Shown here: piece by piece, positions 36,101-46,237 of the stretch
How the letters are laid out: the number at the start of each line of letters is the position of its first letter
Position numbering within the stretch: the first letter of the stretch is position 1
DNA from: Chryseobacterium sp.
Lineage (GTDB): Bacteria; Bacteroidota; Bacteroidia; Flavobacteriales; Weeksellaceae
Direction: 5' to 3'
Assembly (NCBI GenBank): GCA_031277615.1
Contig: JAITMC010000026.1
Coordinates: forward strand, 1-64,000
Length of the DNA stretch: 64,000 bases
Translations under genes and position numbers: made by a program
Notes under the pieces: model-generated
The model's database searches: none
Told to the model about the DNA's origin: nothing
Seen by the model: the letters and a program-made list of their open reading frames with translations, nothing else

Positions 36101-37507
36101 ATGAAGGCCTATAAATACGAAGTTTTTACCTCACTTATTGAAGCTCAGATCAGGAGCAGAATCCTTGTGAAAGGTCAAAAACTTCCTTCTATCCGGGATA
36201 TTAAAAACAAATACAGCCTGAGTACCAGTTCTGTTCAGAATGGTTTTGAATACCTGATGATCCACGGATTGGTGGAAAGCAGGCCCCGTTCCGGATATTT
36301 TGTAGCCTATGCTCCGGAAAATAACAGCATTCAGAGGAAAACCCATCTGATTCCCGTGGTAAGAGATCCCGGGTTTGCCAGAAACGTAATGTTTACCTCA
36401 GCCATCAGTAAAAATTCCGAATCAGGTTCCTTTAATACTGCTGCACCGGGGGATCTGCTGGTTCCACAGAAACTGATCCTGAGAACTATGCAGGAAGTCA
36501 TCCGTGAAAAAGGAGCTGCATTATTGAGGTATTATCCGTCTGATGGGCTTCCTGAACTGAAAAAGCAGATCGCCGTTGATTCCGGTCTGAATCCTGATCA
36601 GATCATTATTACCGACGGTGCGCTGCAGGCTATGACGATTGCTTTAAGTACCGTAACTATTCCCGGAGATATCGTGGCTGTTGAAAGTCCCTGCGTTTTT
36701 TCTGTTCTGGAGGTTCTGGCGGGTCTCGGACTAAAAATAATGGAAGTTCCCGTTCATTATGAAAACGGTTTTGATACGGAATTTCTAAAGAAGATTTGTG
36801 ATGAGCATAATATCCGGGCTGTTGTGGTGACCCCCAATTTTCATAATCCTACAGGGATCGTGATGAGTGATGAAGCGAAAAAAGAACTGACGGCTATCGC
36901 TTTCACCTATAATATTCCGGTTATTGAAAATGACATTTACGGAGACCTTTATTTCAGTGGAAAAAGACCGGCGACGATCAGCTGTTTTGATGATTCGGGA
37001 CTGGTGATGACGGTTTCTTCATTCTCAAAAACACTGGCTCCGGGCATCCGTTTAGGCTGGCTGTATGCCGGACGCTTCTATTCCCAGGCTGAAAGGTCCA
37101 GATTTGTTTTGGGAAGATCCGTTTCTCCGGTTTATCAGGAGCTGATGCTTAAGCTTCTTCAGAAAGGCCGTTATGAAAGGCATCTGCGCCCGTTCCGGAA
37201 TCAGCTGAAACGGCAGGCCATAGAAGTATTGGCTGCTTTATACCGTTATTTCCCTGAAGACTCCTATTTCCACAGTCCACTGGGCGGTTACAGCATCTGG
37301 GGAAGATTGCCGGAAGAAGTGGATGCCGAAGCTTTTTTTGAATACTGCGGAAAGAACGGGATCTGGTTTGCTCCCGGAAGTACATTTTCCCTGACCGATA
37401 CCTACAGGCAACATTTCAGGATTATTTTTGCAGACCGGATAACTACCGAGAGCTTTATTTTACTGGAAAAAGCAGGGAAGAAATCAAAAGAGCTGTTGTC
37501 CCGGTAA
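36101..37507 (+). CDS. MocR/GntR-type regulator with aminotransferase domain
   Basis: About 468 residues from ATG 36101; a TTG 30 bases upstream lies within the promoter box and is unlikely. The N-terminus is a GntR winged helix (KLPSIRDIKNKYSLSTSSVQ ...GLVESRPRSGYFVAY). The rest is a class I aminotransferase fold with TPNFHNPTGIVM, ENDIYGDLYF and SFSKTLAPGIRLGW. The lysine in SFSKT forms the PLP Schiff base. Such MocR proteins sense PLP or PLP-bound amino compounds. The gene is divergent from a GNAT-like gene, with shared repeated sites between them. The stop lies four bases from the convergent peptidase gene. Confidence 0.9.
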   Translation: MKAYKYEVFTSLIEAQIRSRILVKGQKLPSIRDIKNKYSLSTSSVQNGFEYLMIHGLVESRPRSGYFVAYAPENNSIQRKTHLIPVVRDPGFARNVMFTSAISKNSESGSFNTAAPGDLLVPQKLILRTMQEVIREKGAALLRYYPSDGLPELKKQIAVDSGLNPDQIIITDGALQAMTIALSTVTIPGDIVAVESPCVFSVLEVLAGLGLKIMEVPVHYENGFDTEFLKKICDEHNIRAVVVTPNFHNPTGIVMSDEAKKELTAIAFTYNIPVIENDIYGDLYFSGKRPATISCFDDSGLVMTVSSFSKTLAPGIRLGWLYAGRFYSQAERSRFVLGRSVSPVYQELMLKLLQKGRYERHLRPFRNQLKRQAIEVLAALYRYFPEDSYFHSPLGGYSIWGRLPEEVDAEAFFEYCGKNGIWFAPGSTFSLTDTYRQHFRIIFADRITTESFILLEKAGKKSKELLSR

Positions 37508-37511
37508 TAGG

Positions 37512-38996
37512 TTAACGCAGAATATATTGGCTTTCTGCACTTTGTTCCGCCTGAAGCTGGGGAATTTCATCCCGTATTTTAAACTGGAAACCTTTGATCC
37601 ATTTTTCATTGATAAGATCAATATCCTCTCCGCTGAGAATATGTTTCTGAAAAAAATAGGAAATGTCTTTGTCAAGGTACTTCTGGGCAAGTTCCAGGAA
37701 AAGTTCATCGGTAAACTTAAGCTTCTTTTCGGTACACATCTTCAGAAGCTCCTGCATCAGGTCGTCCAGTGATTTTTTATAATGGCTTTTGAACAGGATC
37801 TGGTTATCCAGCCAGAACGCGAAAACAGCTCCGCGCCGGTAGGGCACCTTCTCTGTATTACGGCTTTTCCAGAAATCATCTTTGATTTTATAATTCGGGA
37901 TGTTTCGCTGTGGATTTTTCCAGTGGTTCCGGATTACTTCTTCATTGATAAGCTTCTCCCATTCCTGAAAAGTGATATCTTTTGACCTCAATCTGTTTTT
38001 ATAGGTATAATAATCTGTAAACCCTTCGCTGAACCAGTAATTAAGTTCCTCATGCTTATTGCTGATGGTGGTTCCGATCCAGTCATGCATCATTTCGTGA
38101 TAGAGAAGATAAAGGTAGCTGCTCTTATTGTTGAAAGGATTATTGGTTCCCTGGATGATAAAAGCATTTTTTATGGCAGATCCTGTGGTGCTGTATCCTT
38201 TGAAGAGGCTGTCGTTCTGGGAAACGGTAGGTGTCATGGTTACGGTAAAATAATCTTTATCGTAATCTTTCCAGAAGTCACGTTGGGACTGTACTGCTTT
38301 TTTCAGATTGGAAAACAGAAAATCGTCGGAAAAACCGTTGTTCCACTGATCACGGATGGCAAAATAAACAGGCTTGTCGTGAACCTTGAAGTCGTAAATC
38401 CGATAATCGCCGCCTACAAAAAGAGAATTGTAGAAACCTTCCCAGAGAACTGTTCTGATCTTTTGTTTGCGGATCTGGCTGGCAAAGGTATTGTGGATTT
38501 TGAAATGCTCCGGAAACCCGATCCATTCAATAGAGAACTCAAATTCCTGATCATCCGGGGCTTTGGTGAAAGATGAAGGAACCATAAATAAGCTTTTCCC
38601 AAGTACATGAAAAAAATGATCCTTAATCCGCGGACGGTTGAAAACATTGTAGCCCGGATCTTTAAAATCCTGTTTGATCCTATAGGTAAATGAAACCTTA
38701 TGGGTGTTTTGATGGTGAACTTTAAGCTCATCTTTCTCCGGCTTAACCTCAAAACGGATCCCCGGATTGTCTTCCTGAGGCAGAATAACAGTCTTAAACA
38801 AATCTTTTTCGCCCCAGTTTTCATTGCTGTAATAGAAATCGGTTATCTCTGATGCATTTTTCCCTTTATAGTCAACCTGTACTTTCAGGCCATTCTGCTC
38901 AAGATTTGGGTCATAATATACTTTATAGCTGATCTTGTTCTGAGCATACAGGTATAGCGGAAAAATAAAGACTATCAGGAATAATTTCTGAATCAT
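37512..38996 (-). CDS. Secreted gluzincin-type (M1/M61-like) metallopeptidase
   Basis: 494 residues with a signal peptide (MIQKLFLIVFIFPLYLYAQ). The first 270 residues are beta-rich. Near residue 300 is YHEMMHDWIG (HExxH zinc site), followed by NYWFSEGFTDYYTY with the glutamate third ligand. Nineteen residues separate the site from this Glu, one more than in classical M1 enzymes. The rest is helical. It is probably a periplasmic aminopeptidase-like enzyme of the M1/M61 superfamily. Single gene, convergent with the MocR gene. Confidence 0.75.
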   Translation of the reverse strand: MIQKLFLIVFIFPLYLYAQNKISYKVYYDPNLEQNGLKVQVDYKGKNASEITDFYYSNENWGEKDLFKTVILPQEDNPGIRFEVKPEKDELKVHHQNTHKVSFTYRIKQDFKDPGYNVFNRPRIKDHFFHVLGKSLFMVPSSFTKAPDDQEFEFSIEWIGFPEHFKIHNTFASQIRKQKIRTVLWEGFYNSLFVGGDYRIYDFKVHDKPVYFAIRDQWNNGFSDDFLFSNLKKAVQSQRDFWKDYDKDYFTVTMTPTVSQNDSLFKGYSTTGSAIKNAFIIQGTNNPFNNKSSYLYLLYHEMMHDWIGTTISNKHEELNYWFSEGFTDYYTYKNRLRSKDITFQEWEKLINEEVIRNHWKNPQRNIPNYKIKDDFWKSRNTEKVPYRRGAVFAFWLDNQILFKSHYKKSLDDLMQELLKMCTEKKLKFTDELFLELAQKYLDKDISYFFQKHILSGEDIDLINEKWIKGFQFKIRDEIPQLQAEQSAESQYILR

Positions 38997-39281
38997 GGGT
39001 CAATTGTTTTTTTCAAATTTAATTAAATAATTAAGATCAAACAGAGGTTCCGGATGTTGTTTTTAAGAGAATATTGAAATATGGCTGTCGTTTTTACAGT
39101 TGAAATTCTGACAAAATATATTTAAAACCGGAAAGAGAATTTGGGCTGAAAATGTCTTTTCCTGGTGATTGAAGTACCACAATTTTAAAAACAGAACCGA
39201 AATTTTGATAAAAACATGAAATTTTGTTGATGAAACCGCATTTTTTTTCATTTGCAGTTAGGCTGGAATCACCATAAAACC

Positions 39282-39289
39282 TATATTTG
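39282..39289 (+). promoter_or_regulatory. Promoter -7 box of the histone H1-like gene
   Basis: TATATTTG exactly fits TAnnTTTG and lies 20 bases before ATG 39310. The rest of the 313-base gap 38997-39309 contains no convincing gene. Confidence 0.6.
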
Positions 39290-39309
39290 CAGCCTAAATT
39301 TTAAAAATA

Positions 39310-39486
39310 ATGAAAGAACTAATTGAAAAAATCAACGCAGAATTTGAAGCGTTCGCAACAGAGGCTAACCAACAGGCAGAAAAAGGAAACAAAGCTGCAG
39401 GTACAAGAGCTCGTAAATCAGCTTTAGAACTTAGCAAACTGTTCAAAGAATTCAGAAAAGTTTCTGTAGAAGAAGCTAAAAAATAG
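39310..39486 (+). CDS. Histone H1-like small DNA-binding protein
   Basis: A 58-residue protein easily missed because of its size. It is rich in Lys, Ala and Glu and almost all helical, with the segment GNKAAGTRARKSALELSKLFK at its centre. This pattern is that of the Hc1/histone H1-like proteins conserved in Bacteroidota, thought to bind and compact DNA. A consensus -7 box lies 20 bases upstream and a strong terminator starts 13 bases downstream, so it is a monocistronic and probably highly expressed gene. Confidence 0.85.
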   Translation: MKELIEKINAEFEAFATEANQQAEKGNKAAGTRARKSALELSKLFKEFRKVSVEEAKK

Positions 39487-39499
39487 TTCAGTTCCTAAG

Positions 39500-39523
39500 C
39501 CGGCTTTCTAAGCCGGTTTTTTT
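39500..39523 (+). terminator. Rho-independent terminator of the histone H1-like gene
   Basis: CCGGCTT TCT AAGCCGG is a perfect 7-bp stem with a three-base loop, followed by seven T. Confidence 0.92.
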
Positions 39524-39664
39524 ATGCCTTTTTCTTTAAGGAATTGATACTTTTCCGACTGTTAAAGTTTCATAGCTTCCAGCATTTCTTTGCCAAAACA
39601 GGAGGTCAAAAGTTAAATACTATTAAATTATATTAAAGAACACTTCGGTTTGCGTTTCTGCCTA

Positions 39665-39672
39665 TATATTTG
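39665..39672 (+). promoter_or_regulatory. Promoter -7 box for the gene at 39708
   Basis: TATATTTG matches TAnnTTTG 35 bases before ATG 39708. The -33 element is not clear. Confidence 0.5.
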
Positions 39673-39707
39673 TGATATTGATTTTTTAATTAATGAACTG
39701 ATATCCA

Positions 39708-40856
39708 ATGAAACATGTTTACTTTCTTTTGGTTCTGTTTTTCGGGCTTTTTCCTGCTCAAAAACTTAAAGTTGTGGACTCCGAAACCGGAGGTCCTGTT
39801 CCCAATGCAAGAATTCTCCTCAATAACCAGATCGTCTATACCAATGAAGACGGATATGCTCCCGTGAATGCGGAGGCTGCCAACTTTGAAATTTCGGCAT
39901 CAGGCTTTCAGAAAAAAAAGGTAAGAGCCTTTAATCCGGTGGTCAGAATAAAACCTGTTTACAAAGATATCGGGGAAATAAAGATTGTGGATGTAGACAT
40001 CAGAAAGTTATTTCAGGATGTCAGTAAAAATTATCATAAAAGATATTACAATGAGCCGTCTCTGTATGACGTGGTGTACAAAGAGAAAAGAATAGATAAC
40101 GATAAGCTTTACTTTCTGGTGATCGCCGAAACCAAGCTGTGGAGCAAAAGCAATCAGTACAACTACCGGGACGGAATTCGCCGGAATTATGATGAAATCC
40201 TTCAGATGCAGCTGAATAACGTAAAATACCTCAAAAACCTAAAGTCTGACAGTATTTTTATTGTCAATACCAATGAATTTTCCCACGAATATATGGGCAA
40301 TTATTTCTTCAGCTTTGAGCTGAACCGCACATTAGGCCACTTAAAAAACAGAGATACCAAATTTACCGGAAGAATGATCTTTGAAGAAGGAGATGAGCAG
40401 CTGATCACGTTTAAAATAAAATCGGGAGCCGGCATCGATATGAAGGGGGAATTCAGGTATAACAAAGCCGATAAGGCCATTACCTACTTTGAAATTCATT
40501 ATCTCCAGACCAATTTCCCAATGATCAGGAGGAAAACCGCCGATGGCAGAGAATATGATTATCAGCTTGGAGATGCGTCGCTTATTTTTGATTTTTATAA
40601 AAAAGACGGAATGTATGTTCCTGCACTGAGCAAAATGAAAGGAGAGAAGTATGTTGCTATTTACAACGGGAAAAGACACGAACGTGAATTCAGCCGGGAG
40701 CTTATTTACAATACTTTCGCTAAGTCTGATGATAGAGGGCTTAATCCAAAAGTAGACTTCAGCAAAAACATCTGGGAAAATGTTCCTGTAAAAGAAAAAA
40801 AACAAGGGACGATTCTTTTATCTGAAGAAGAACAGGCCTTCTTAAACGACAAATAA
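39708..40856 (+). CDS. Exported protein with carboxypeptidase-regulatory-like N-terminal domain
   Basis: 382 residues with a signal peptide (MKHVYFLLVLFFGLFPAQ). Residues 20-85 (LKVVDSETGGPVPNARILLN, EDGYAPV) form a small beta-sandwich of the carboxypeptidase-regulatory (CarboxypepD_reg-like) type, common in Bacteroidota envelope proteins. The remainder is a beta-rich domain of unknown function without recognised catalytic motifs. It stands alone on the plus strand. An envelope location is likely; a role is not visible. Confidence 0.65.
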   Translation: MKHVYFLLVLFFGLFPAQKLKVVDSETGGPVPNARILLNNQIVYTNEDGYAPVNAEAANFEISASGFQKKKVRAFNPVVRIKPVYKDIGEIKIVDVDIRKLFQDVSKNYHKRYYNEPSLYDVVYKEKRIDNDKLYFLVIAETKLWSKSNQYNYRDGIRRNYDEILQMQLNNVKYLKNLKSDSIFIVNTNEFSHEYMGNYFFSFELNRTLGHLKNRDTKFTGRMIFEEGDEQLITFKIKSGAGIDMKGEFRYNKADKAITYFEIHYLQTNFPMIRRKTADGREYDYQLGDASLIFDFYKKDGMYVPALSKMKGEKYVAIYNGKRHEREFSRELIYNTFAKSDDRGLNPKVDFSKNIWENVPVKEKKQGTILLSEEEQAFLNDK

Positions 40857-40874
40857 ACTTCAAAGAAATGCTCC

Positions 40875-41155
40875 TTTTGACTTCGCTGAATTTTCGGTTT
40901 GTGGTTAAAATAATTTCCCACAGATTCCGAGGATTTCACTGATGTTTGCGGTATTTTTTCTCGCGCAGATTTTGCAGATGGCGCAGATTTTTAAGACCTT
41001 TAGTGCACTTTTATACGCAATGGATTAAACTTAAAGGTTACTTATGTGTTCAAAGCTTTTGTGGTTAAAAGAATCCCCCACGAATCCCATGAGTAACACT
41101 GATGTTTGTGGATATTTTTTCGCACGCGGATTTCGCTGATTGAGCAGATTTTTTT
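40875..41155. repeat. Two tandem copies of dispersed intergenic repeat family A
   Basis: In the 509-base gap 40857-41365, two related blocks begin with TTTGTGGTTAAAA (40894) and TTTTGTGGTTAAAA (41057). Each continues with CCCA(C/T)... , ACTGATGTTTG(C/T)GG and GCAGATTTT. They resemble the copy at 32781-32850. The remainder of the gap, including 41155-41365, has no gene I can support. Confidence 0.65.
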
Positions 41156-41365
41156 ACCTCACAGTTAATAAACCTGTTAAAAATCTTTGATGTTCTTGCA
41201 TCCTTGCGTTTTCCACCGTATCCCATCGATTACCAGATTTTTATGAATTCTAAATTTTGCAGATCTTACGAATGAGCTCATTTTTTGTATAAATCACCTC
41301 ATACAGGCTATTTTCCTTTTATTATCTGCTTAAATTCCTTTATCTTTAAGCAATCAATAAAGGTT

Positions 41366-42937
41366 ATGAAGATAAATAGATTTTTTGCAGTGCCGGCAGT
41401 TGTGCTGGCAGCCCAGTTCTCATGGGCTCAGATCAAGGTAGATTCTAAAGAAAGGCTTAATCCTGTCGTAAAAAGTTTTGTAGATGAGGTCAACAGCAAT
41501 TCACAGCTGGAAAGTCTTGCGTATGAGCTTCTGGACGGGATCGGACCGCGTCTTGTGGGAACTCCTGAAATGCTGGCTGCCAATGAGTGGTCTGCAGATA
41601 AACTCCGTTCATGGGGAATTGAAGCCAATTTACAGCAGTTTGGAACCTGGAAAGGATGGCAGAGGGGGATTACCCATGTAGACATGGTATATCCGCGAAC
41701 GAAATCATTATCGGCGACACAGCTTGCCTGGAGCCCGGCTACCAAAAAGGCTGTGGAAGCGGAAGTGGTGGTGATGCCGAAAGTTTCCTCTAAAGCAGAT
41801 TTTGATCAATGGCTGCCTTCTGTAAAAGGAAAGATCGTTCTGATGGCGCAATATCAGAAAATCGGGCGTTCCGATGAGCAGATCAAGGAATTTGCAACTA
41901 CTGAGCTGTATGAAAAGCTTAAAGCAGAAAAAGAACAGGCAGCTAAAGATTTCAGTGCCTATGTAAAGAATATCGGTTATGACAATAACACCCTTCCCGA
42001 AGCTTTGGAAAAAGCAGGAGCTGCGGGAATTGCTATTTCAAACTGGACCGGAATTATGGGAGCCAACAGGATTTTCGGAGCTAAGACTACTAAAATTCCT
42101 ATGATTGATATTGATGTGGAAGATTATGGAATGCTGTACAGAATGGCTGAAAAGGGGGCAAAACCTAAAATTAAGATCGATGCTCAGTCGAAGGTGCTTC
42201 CTGATGCAAAAAGCTTCAACACAATCGGAATGATCAGAGGAAAGGAAAAACCGGATGAGTATGTTATTCTTTCGGCTCACCTGGATTCATGGGATGGAGC
42301 GCAGGGGGCAACCGACAACGGAACGGGAACGATCACGATGCTTGAAGCCATGAGAATTCTGAAAAAATATTATCCCAATAATAAAAGAACGATTGTGCTA
42401 GGACTTTGGGGCAGTGAAGAACAGGGTCTGAACGGATCCAGAGGATTTGTCGCCGACAATCCGCAGATCATCAAAGGAGTACAGGCTGCTTTCAATCAGG
42501 ATAACGGAACCGGACGTGTGGTGAATATCAGCGGACAAGGGTTTGTAAAAGCTTACGACTATATCGGAAAATGGCTTGACGGGGTTCCGAAATCGGTAAG
42601 AAGCCATATCAAAACCGACTTCCCGGGAATGCCTGGCGGGGGAGGTTCCGACCATGCTTCCTTTGTGGCTGCCGGAGTACCGGGATTCTCTTTAGGTTCT
42701 CTGAACTGGGGATATTTCGGATATACATGGCATACTACAAAGGATACTTATGATAAGATCGTTTTTGATGAGGTGAAAAACAATGTGGTTCTGACAGCAG
42801 CGTTAGCCTATATGGCTTCAGAGGATCCTGAATTCACCAACAGGGAAAAGAGAGTGATGCCTCAGGATGATAAAGGAGAGGCCATGAAATGGCCGGAAGC
42901 AAAGGAACCGAGAAGAGATTCCAAAGATTTTAAATAA
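41366..42937 (+). CDS. Secreted M28-family zinc aminopeptidase
   Basis: About 523 residues from ATG 41366, where a signal peptide begins (MKINRFFAVPAVVLAAQFSWA); a longer frame upstream only adds repeat-derived sequence. A PA-domain-like region (about 120-290) precedes the M28 catalytic part. This contains SAHLDSWDGAQGATDNGTG (zinc His and bridging Asp), LWGSEEQGLNGS (catalytic Glu and zinc Glu), NQDNGTG (zinc Asp), and HTTKDTYDKI (zinc His). These are the five ligands of two-zinc M28 peptidases. It would trim amino acids from peptides outside the cytoplasm. A strong terminator follows. Confidence 0.92.
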   Translation: MKINRFFAVPAVVLAAQFSWAQIKVDSKERLNPVVKSFVDEVNSNSQLESLAYELLDGIGPRLVGTPEMLAANEWSADKLRSWGIEANLQQFGTWKGWQRGITHVDMVYPRTKSLSATQLAWSPATKKAVEAEVVVMPKVSSKADFDQWLPSVKGKIVLMAQYQKIGRSDEQIKEFATTELYEKLKAEKEQAAKDFSAYVKNIGYDNNTLPEALEKAGAAGIAISNWTGIMGANRIFGAKTTKIPMIDIDVEDYGMLYRMAEKGAKPKIKIDAQSKVLPDAKSFNTIGMIRGKEKPDEYVILSAHLDSWDGAQGATDNGTGTITMLEAMRILKKYYPNNKRTIVLGLWGSEEQGLNGSRGFVADNPQIIKGVQAAFNQDNGTGRVVNISGQGFVKAYDYIGKWLDGVPKSVRSHIKTDFPGMPGGGGSDHASFVAAGVPGFSLGSLNWGYFGYTWHTTKDTYDKIVFDEVKNNVVLTAALAYMASEDPEFTNREKRVMPQDDKGEAMKWPEAKEPRRDSKDFK

Positions 42938-42983
42938 TAAAGAAAGAACCTGTTTTATAATGAATCAACAGGTTAACAGATAG

Positions 42984-43020
42984 AAAAAGAGACTGCTTCC
43001 GTGGGAGGCAGTCTCTTTTT
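42984..43020. terminator. Strong bidirectional terminator
   Basis: AAAAAGAGACTGC and GCAGTCTCTTTTT form a 13-bp perfect stem with an 11-base loop between the convergent M28 peptidase and HAD genes. Confidence 0.9.
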
Positions 43021-43100
43021 ATGTTTAATCCGGAATATTTATATAGCCTGTATAATAAAGGGTTATCTGTTTTAGCCTTATTTTTTTAATGACCACTCAA

Positions 43101-43787
<687 letters not shown>

Positions 43788-43803
43788 TTACAATTCGGGG
43801 TGT

Positions 43804-45927
43804 TTATAGAATCATGCTCAGCTGAACTCTTTTTCTGGCTTCATCCACTTCAGTTACTTTTACCCTTACATGCTGATGGAGTTTTACCACTTCATTCACG
43901 TCGGATACAAAGCCGTCTTTCAGCTGCGAAATATGAACAAGGCCGCTTTCCTTAATGCCTAAATCCACAAAACATCCGAAAGCGGTGATATTGTTCACAA
44001 TTCCCGGAAGGATCATCCCTGTTTTAAGATCCTTAATGCTTTTTACATGAGGATCGAACTCAAATACCTTGGCTGCTTTTCTCGGATCCAGACCCGGCTT
44101 TTCAAGCTCTTTCAAAATATCTTTGATGCCTAAAATACCGATATCTTCCGTGATATACTGTTCAGGTTTTACCAGCGCAATTTTTTCTTTGCTGGCAATC
44201 AGCTCATGGGTTTTAATGCCCAGGTCTTTAGCCATTTTTTCTACAATGCCATAAGCTTCAGGATGTACGGCTGAATTATCAAGAGGGTTTCTGGCATTTG
44301 AAATTCTGACAAACGCCGCCGCCTGCTGGAAAGCTTTTTCCCCAAGTCTCGGTACTTTTTTAAGCTGCTTACGGTCTTCAAATGCTCCGTTTTCAGCCCG
44401 GTAATTCACAATATTTTCTGCCATTTTTTCACCGATTCCTGAAACGTAGCTTAATAAAGATTTGCTCGCCGTATTCAGATTGATTCCTACAGCATTTACA
44501 CATCTCATCACTGTAGAATCCAGTTCGTTTTTCAGTTGGGTCTGGTCTACATCATGCTGATACTGTCCCACACCAATAGACTTAGGATCGATTTTTACAA
44601 GTTCTGCCAAAGGATCGGAAAGCCTCCTCCCGATAGAAACGGCACCCCGTACTGTTACATCATAGGTGGGGAATTCATCTCTTGCAATTTTGCTGGCGGA
44701 ATACACCGAAGCTCCGGCTTCTGATACCACAAAAACCTGTAACGGCTTATCAAATGCAATTTTTTTAATAAAGAATTCCGTTTCACGGCTAGCGGTTCCG
44801 TTTCCGATCGAAATGGCTTCAATCTGATAGGCATTCACCATAGAACGGATTTTTTTCATAGCCATGCCGGTTTCATTCTGCGGAGCGTGAGGGTAGAGGG
44901 TTTCATTGTGAAGAAGATCTCCTTTCTCATCCAGACACACGACTTTACATCCGCTGCGGTAACCGGGATCAATGGCCAGGATTCTTTTTTCTCCCAACGG
45001 CGGGGCCAAAAGAAGCTGACCCAGGTTTTCTGAAAAGATCTCAATGGCTTTTTTATCTGCTTTTTCTTTGGCTTCCTGTAGCGTTTCATTGGAAATGGCA
45101 GGCTCCAGAAGCCTTTTATAGCTGTCTTTTATGGCAAGGGAAATCTGTTCGGAACTTTCATTGCTGGATTTGATGATCGCTTTTTCTATAAAGTCTATGG
45201 CCTCACTTTTATCAATTCCCACATTGGTTTTAACGAAACCTTCCGCTTCTGCTCTCAACATGGCCAGAAGCCTGTGGGAAGGAGTTCTGCTGAGGTTTTC
45301 CTCCCACTCAAAATACTGGGAGAATTTCCTGGCATCTTCCTCGTCTTTTTTAGCTTTTACCACTTTAGACGTAATCACCGCCTTACGCTGAAACAGCCTG
45401 CGCAGGTTTTTACGGACATACATATTCTCGTTGATCCATTCTGCCATAATATCCCGGGCTCCCTGAAGTGCTTCCTCTTCGGACGGAACCTCATTGCTGA
45501 GATATCTGGACGCCAAAAACTGAACATCATTGTTTTTCTGGCTCATGATGATCTTTGCCAAAGGTTCCAGCCCTTTTTCCTTAGCCGCATCAGCTCTGGT
45601 TTTCTTACGTTTCTTAAAAGGCAGATAAAGGTCTTCAAGCTCCTGGATATCAAAGCACTCCCTGATTCTTTGCTGGAGTTCAGGCGTTAACGCATTCTGC
45701 TCCTCTATAGATTTTAAAATACTTTCCTTTCTTTTAATAATCTCCTCAAACTGTTTGCTGCTTTTAGCAATCTGCTCAATCTGGGTCTCATCCAGATTCC
45801 CTGTCTTATCTTTCCGGTAACGGGCAATAAAAGGAATGGTGCAGTCTTCTGCCAGTAACTGGAGGGTATTGTTGATGCTCTTCTCAGATACGTCGAGCTG
45901 CTTCTGTATAAATTCTACGGTCGTCAT
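43804..45927 (-). CDS. tex: Tex-family transcription accessory/RNA-binding protein
   Basis: 707 residues with the full Tex layout: helical N-terminus (FIARYRKDKTGNLDETQI), a YqgF/RNase H-like domain with AIDPGYRSGCKVV, helix-hairpin-helix motifs (SYVSGIGEKMAENIVNYR), and a C-terminal S1 RNA-binding domain (GMILPGIVNNITAFGCFVDLG ... VHISQLKDGF). Tex binds nucleic acids and assists transcription; the exact role is not settled. It follows the tracrRNA terminator on the same strand, about 90 bases downstream, which suggests separate transcription. Confidence 0.95.
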   Translation of the reverse strand: MTTVEFIQKQLDVSEKSINNTLQLLAEDCTIPFIARYRKDKTGNLDETQIEQIAKSSKQFEEIIKRKESILKSIEEQNALTPELQQRIRECFDIQELEDLYLPFKKRKKTRADAAKEKGLEPLAKIIMSQKNNDVQFLASRYLSNEVPSEEEALQGARDIMAEWINENMYVRKNLRRLFQRKAVITSKVVKAKKDEEDARKFSQYFEWEENLSRTPSHRLLAMLRAEAEGFVKTNVGIDKSEAIDFIEKAIIKSSNESSEQISLAIKDSYKRLLEPAISNETLQEAKEKADKKAIEIFSENLGQLLLAPPLGEKRILAIDPGYRSGCKVVCLDEKGDLLHNETLYPHAPQNETGMAMKKIRSMVNAYQIEAISIGNGTASRETEFFIKKIAFDKPLQVFVVSEAGASVYSASKIARDEFPTYDVTVRGAVSIGRRLSDPLAELVKIDPKSIGVGQYQHDVDQTQLKNELDSTVMRCVNAVGINLNTASKSLLSYVSGIGEKMAENIVNYRAENGAFEDRKQLKKVPRLGEKAFQQAAAFVRISNARNPLDNSAVHPEAYGIVEKMAKDLGIKTHELIASKEKIALVKPEQYITEDIGILGIKDILKELEKPGLDPRKAAKVFEFDPHVKSIKDLKTGMILPGIVNNITAFGCFVDLGIKESGLVHISQLKDGFVSDVNEVVKLHQHVRVKVTEVDEARKRVQLSMIL

Positions 45928-46018
45928 TGTTCTGTTTTCGGATGGCTAAAATAGGGTTTTGAAGCGAGAAAAAGTTGAATACTTCTCCTAAAATTTGTGA
46001 ATTGAAAAGCCCGATCAT

Positions 46019-46105
46019 AAAAAATCCCCCGTATTGGAAGACGAGGGGGCTTAAATGTTTTCACAACGGAATAATCCTTATTGTGAATTGCTTTCAAAAT
46101 TTATA
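46019..46105 (-). ncRNA. tracrRNA of the type II-C CRISPR-Cas system
   Basis: Read on the minus strand, an anti-repeat (TATAAATTTTGAAAGCAATT then CACAA, 46105-46081) complements the 5' half of the array repeat in its crRNA sense with about two mismatches in 25. It continues with AAGGATTATTCCGTTGTG, an internal stem (AAGGATTATTCC / GTTGTGAAAAC region), then the terminator hairpin CCCCCTCG...ACGGGGG and TTTTTT (46049-46019). This is the arrangement of tracrRNAs in Bacteroidota II-C systems. A perfect -7 box (TATCTTTG, 46116-46109) sits just upstream. The orientation fixes the array as transcribed from the minus strand. Confidence 0.92.
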
Positions 46106-46108
46106 ATC

Positions 46109-46116
46109 CAAAGATA
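46109..46116 (-). promoter_or_regulatory. Promoter -7 box for the short tracrRNA
   Basis: TATCTTTG on the minus strand matches TAnnTTTG exactly and would start RNA at the first base of the anti-repeat, near 46103. No convincing TTG at -33 is present; the region upstream is very AT-rich. Confidence 0.6.
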
Positions 46117-46215
46117 AAATAAAATAAATCATTTTAATTACGGAAATCCGTAACCTGAATATTTTTTTTCTAATTAAATTTACTAAGCATTAAATATAGC
46201 TCGTAAAGTCTTAGG

Positions 46216-46237
46216 ATTGAAAGTAATTCACAGCAAC
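46216..46237 (-). other. Orphan CRISPR repeat-like segment upstream of the tracrRNA
   Basis: On the minus strand GTTGCTGTGAATTACTTTCA resembles the start of the array repeat in crRNA sense (GTTG-TGAATTGCTCTCA) with a two-base insertion. TGTGAATT(A)CTTTCAA pairs with the tracrRNA anti-repeat at 15 of 16 positions, better than the array repeat in the CTTTC part. It lies 110 bases before the anti-repeat on the same strand, so a long transcript could fold the two together. Confidence 0.6.
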
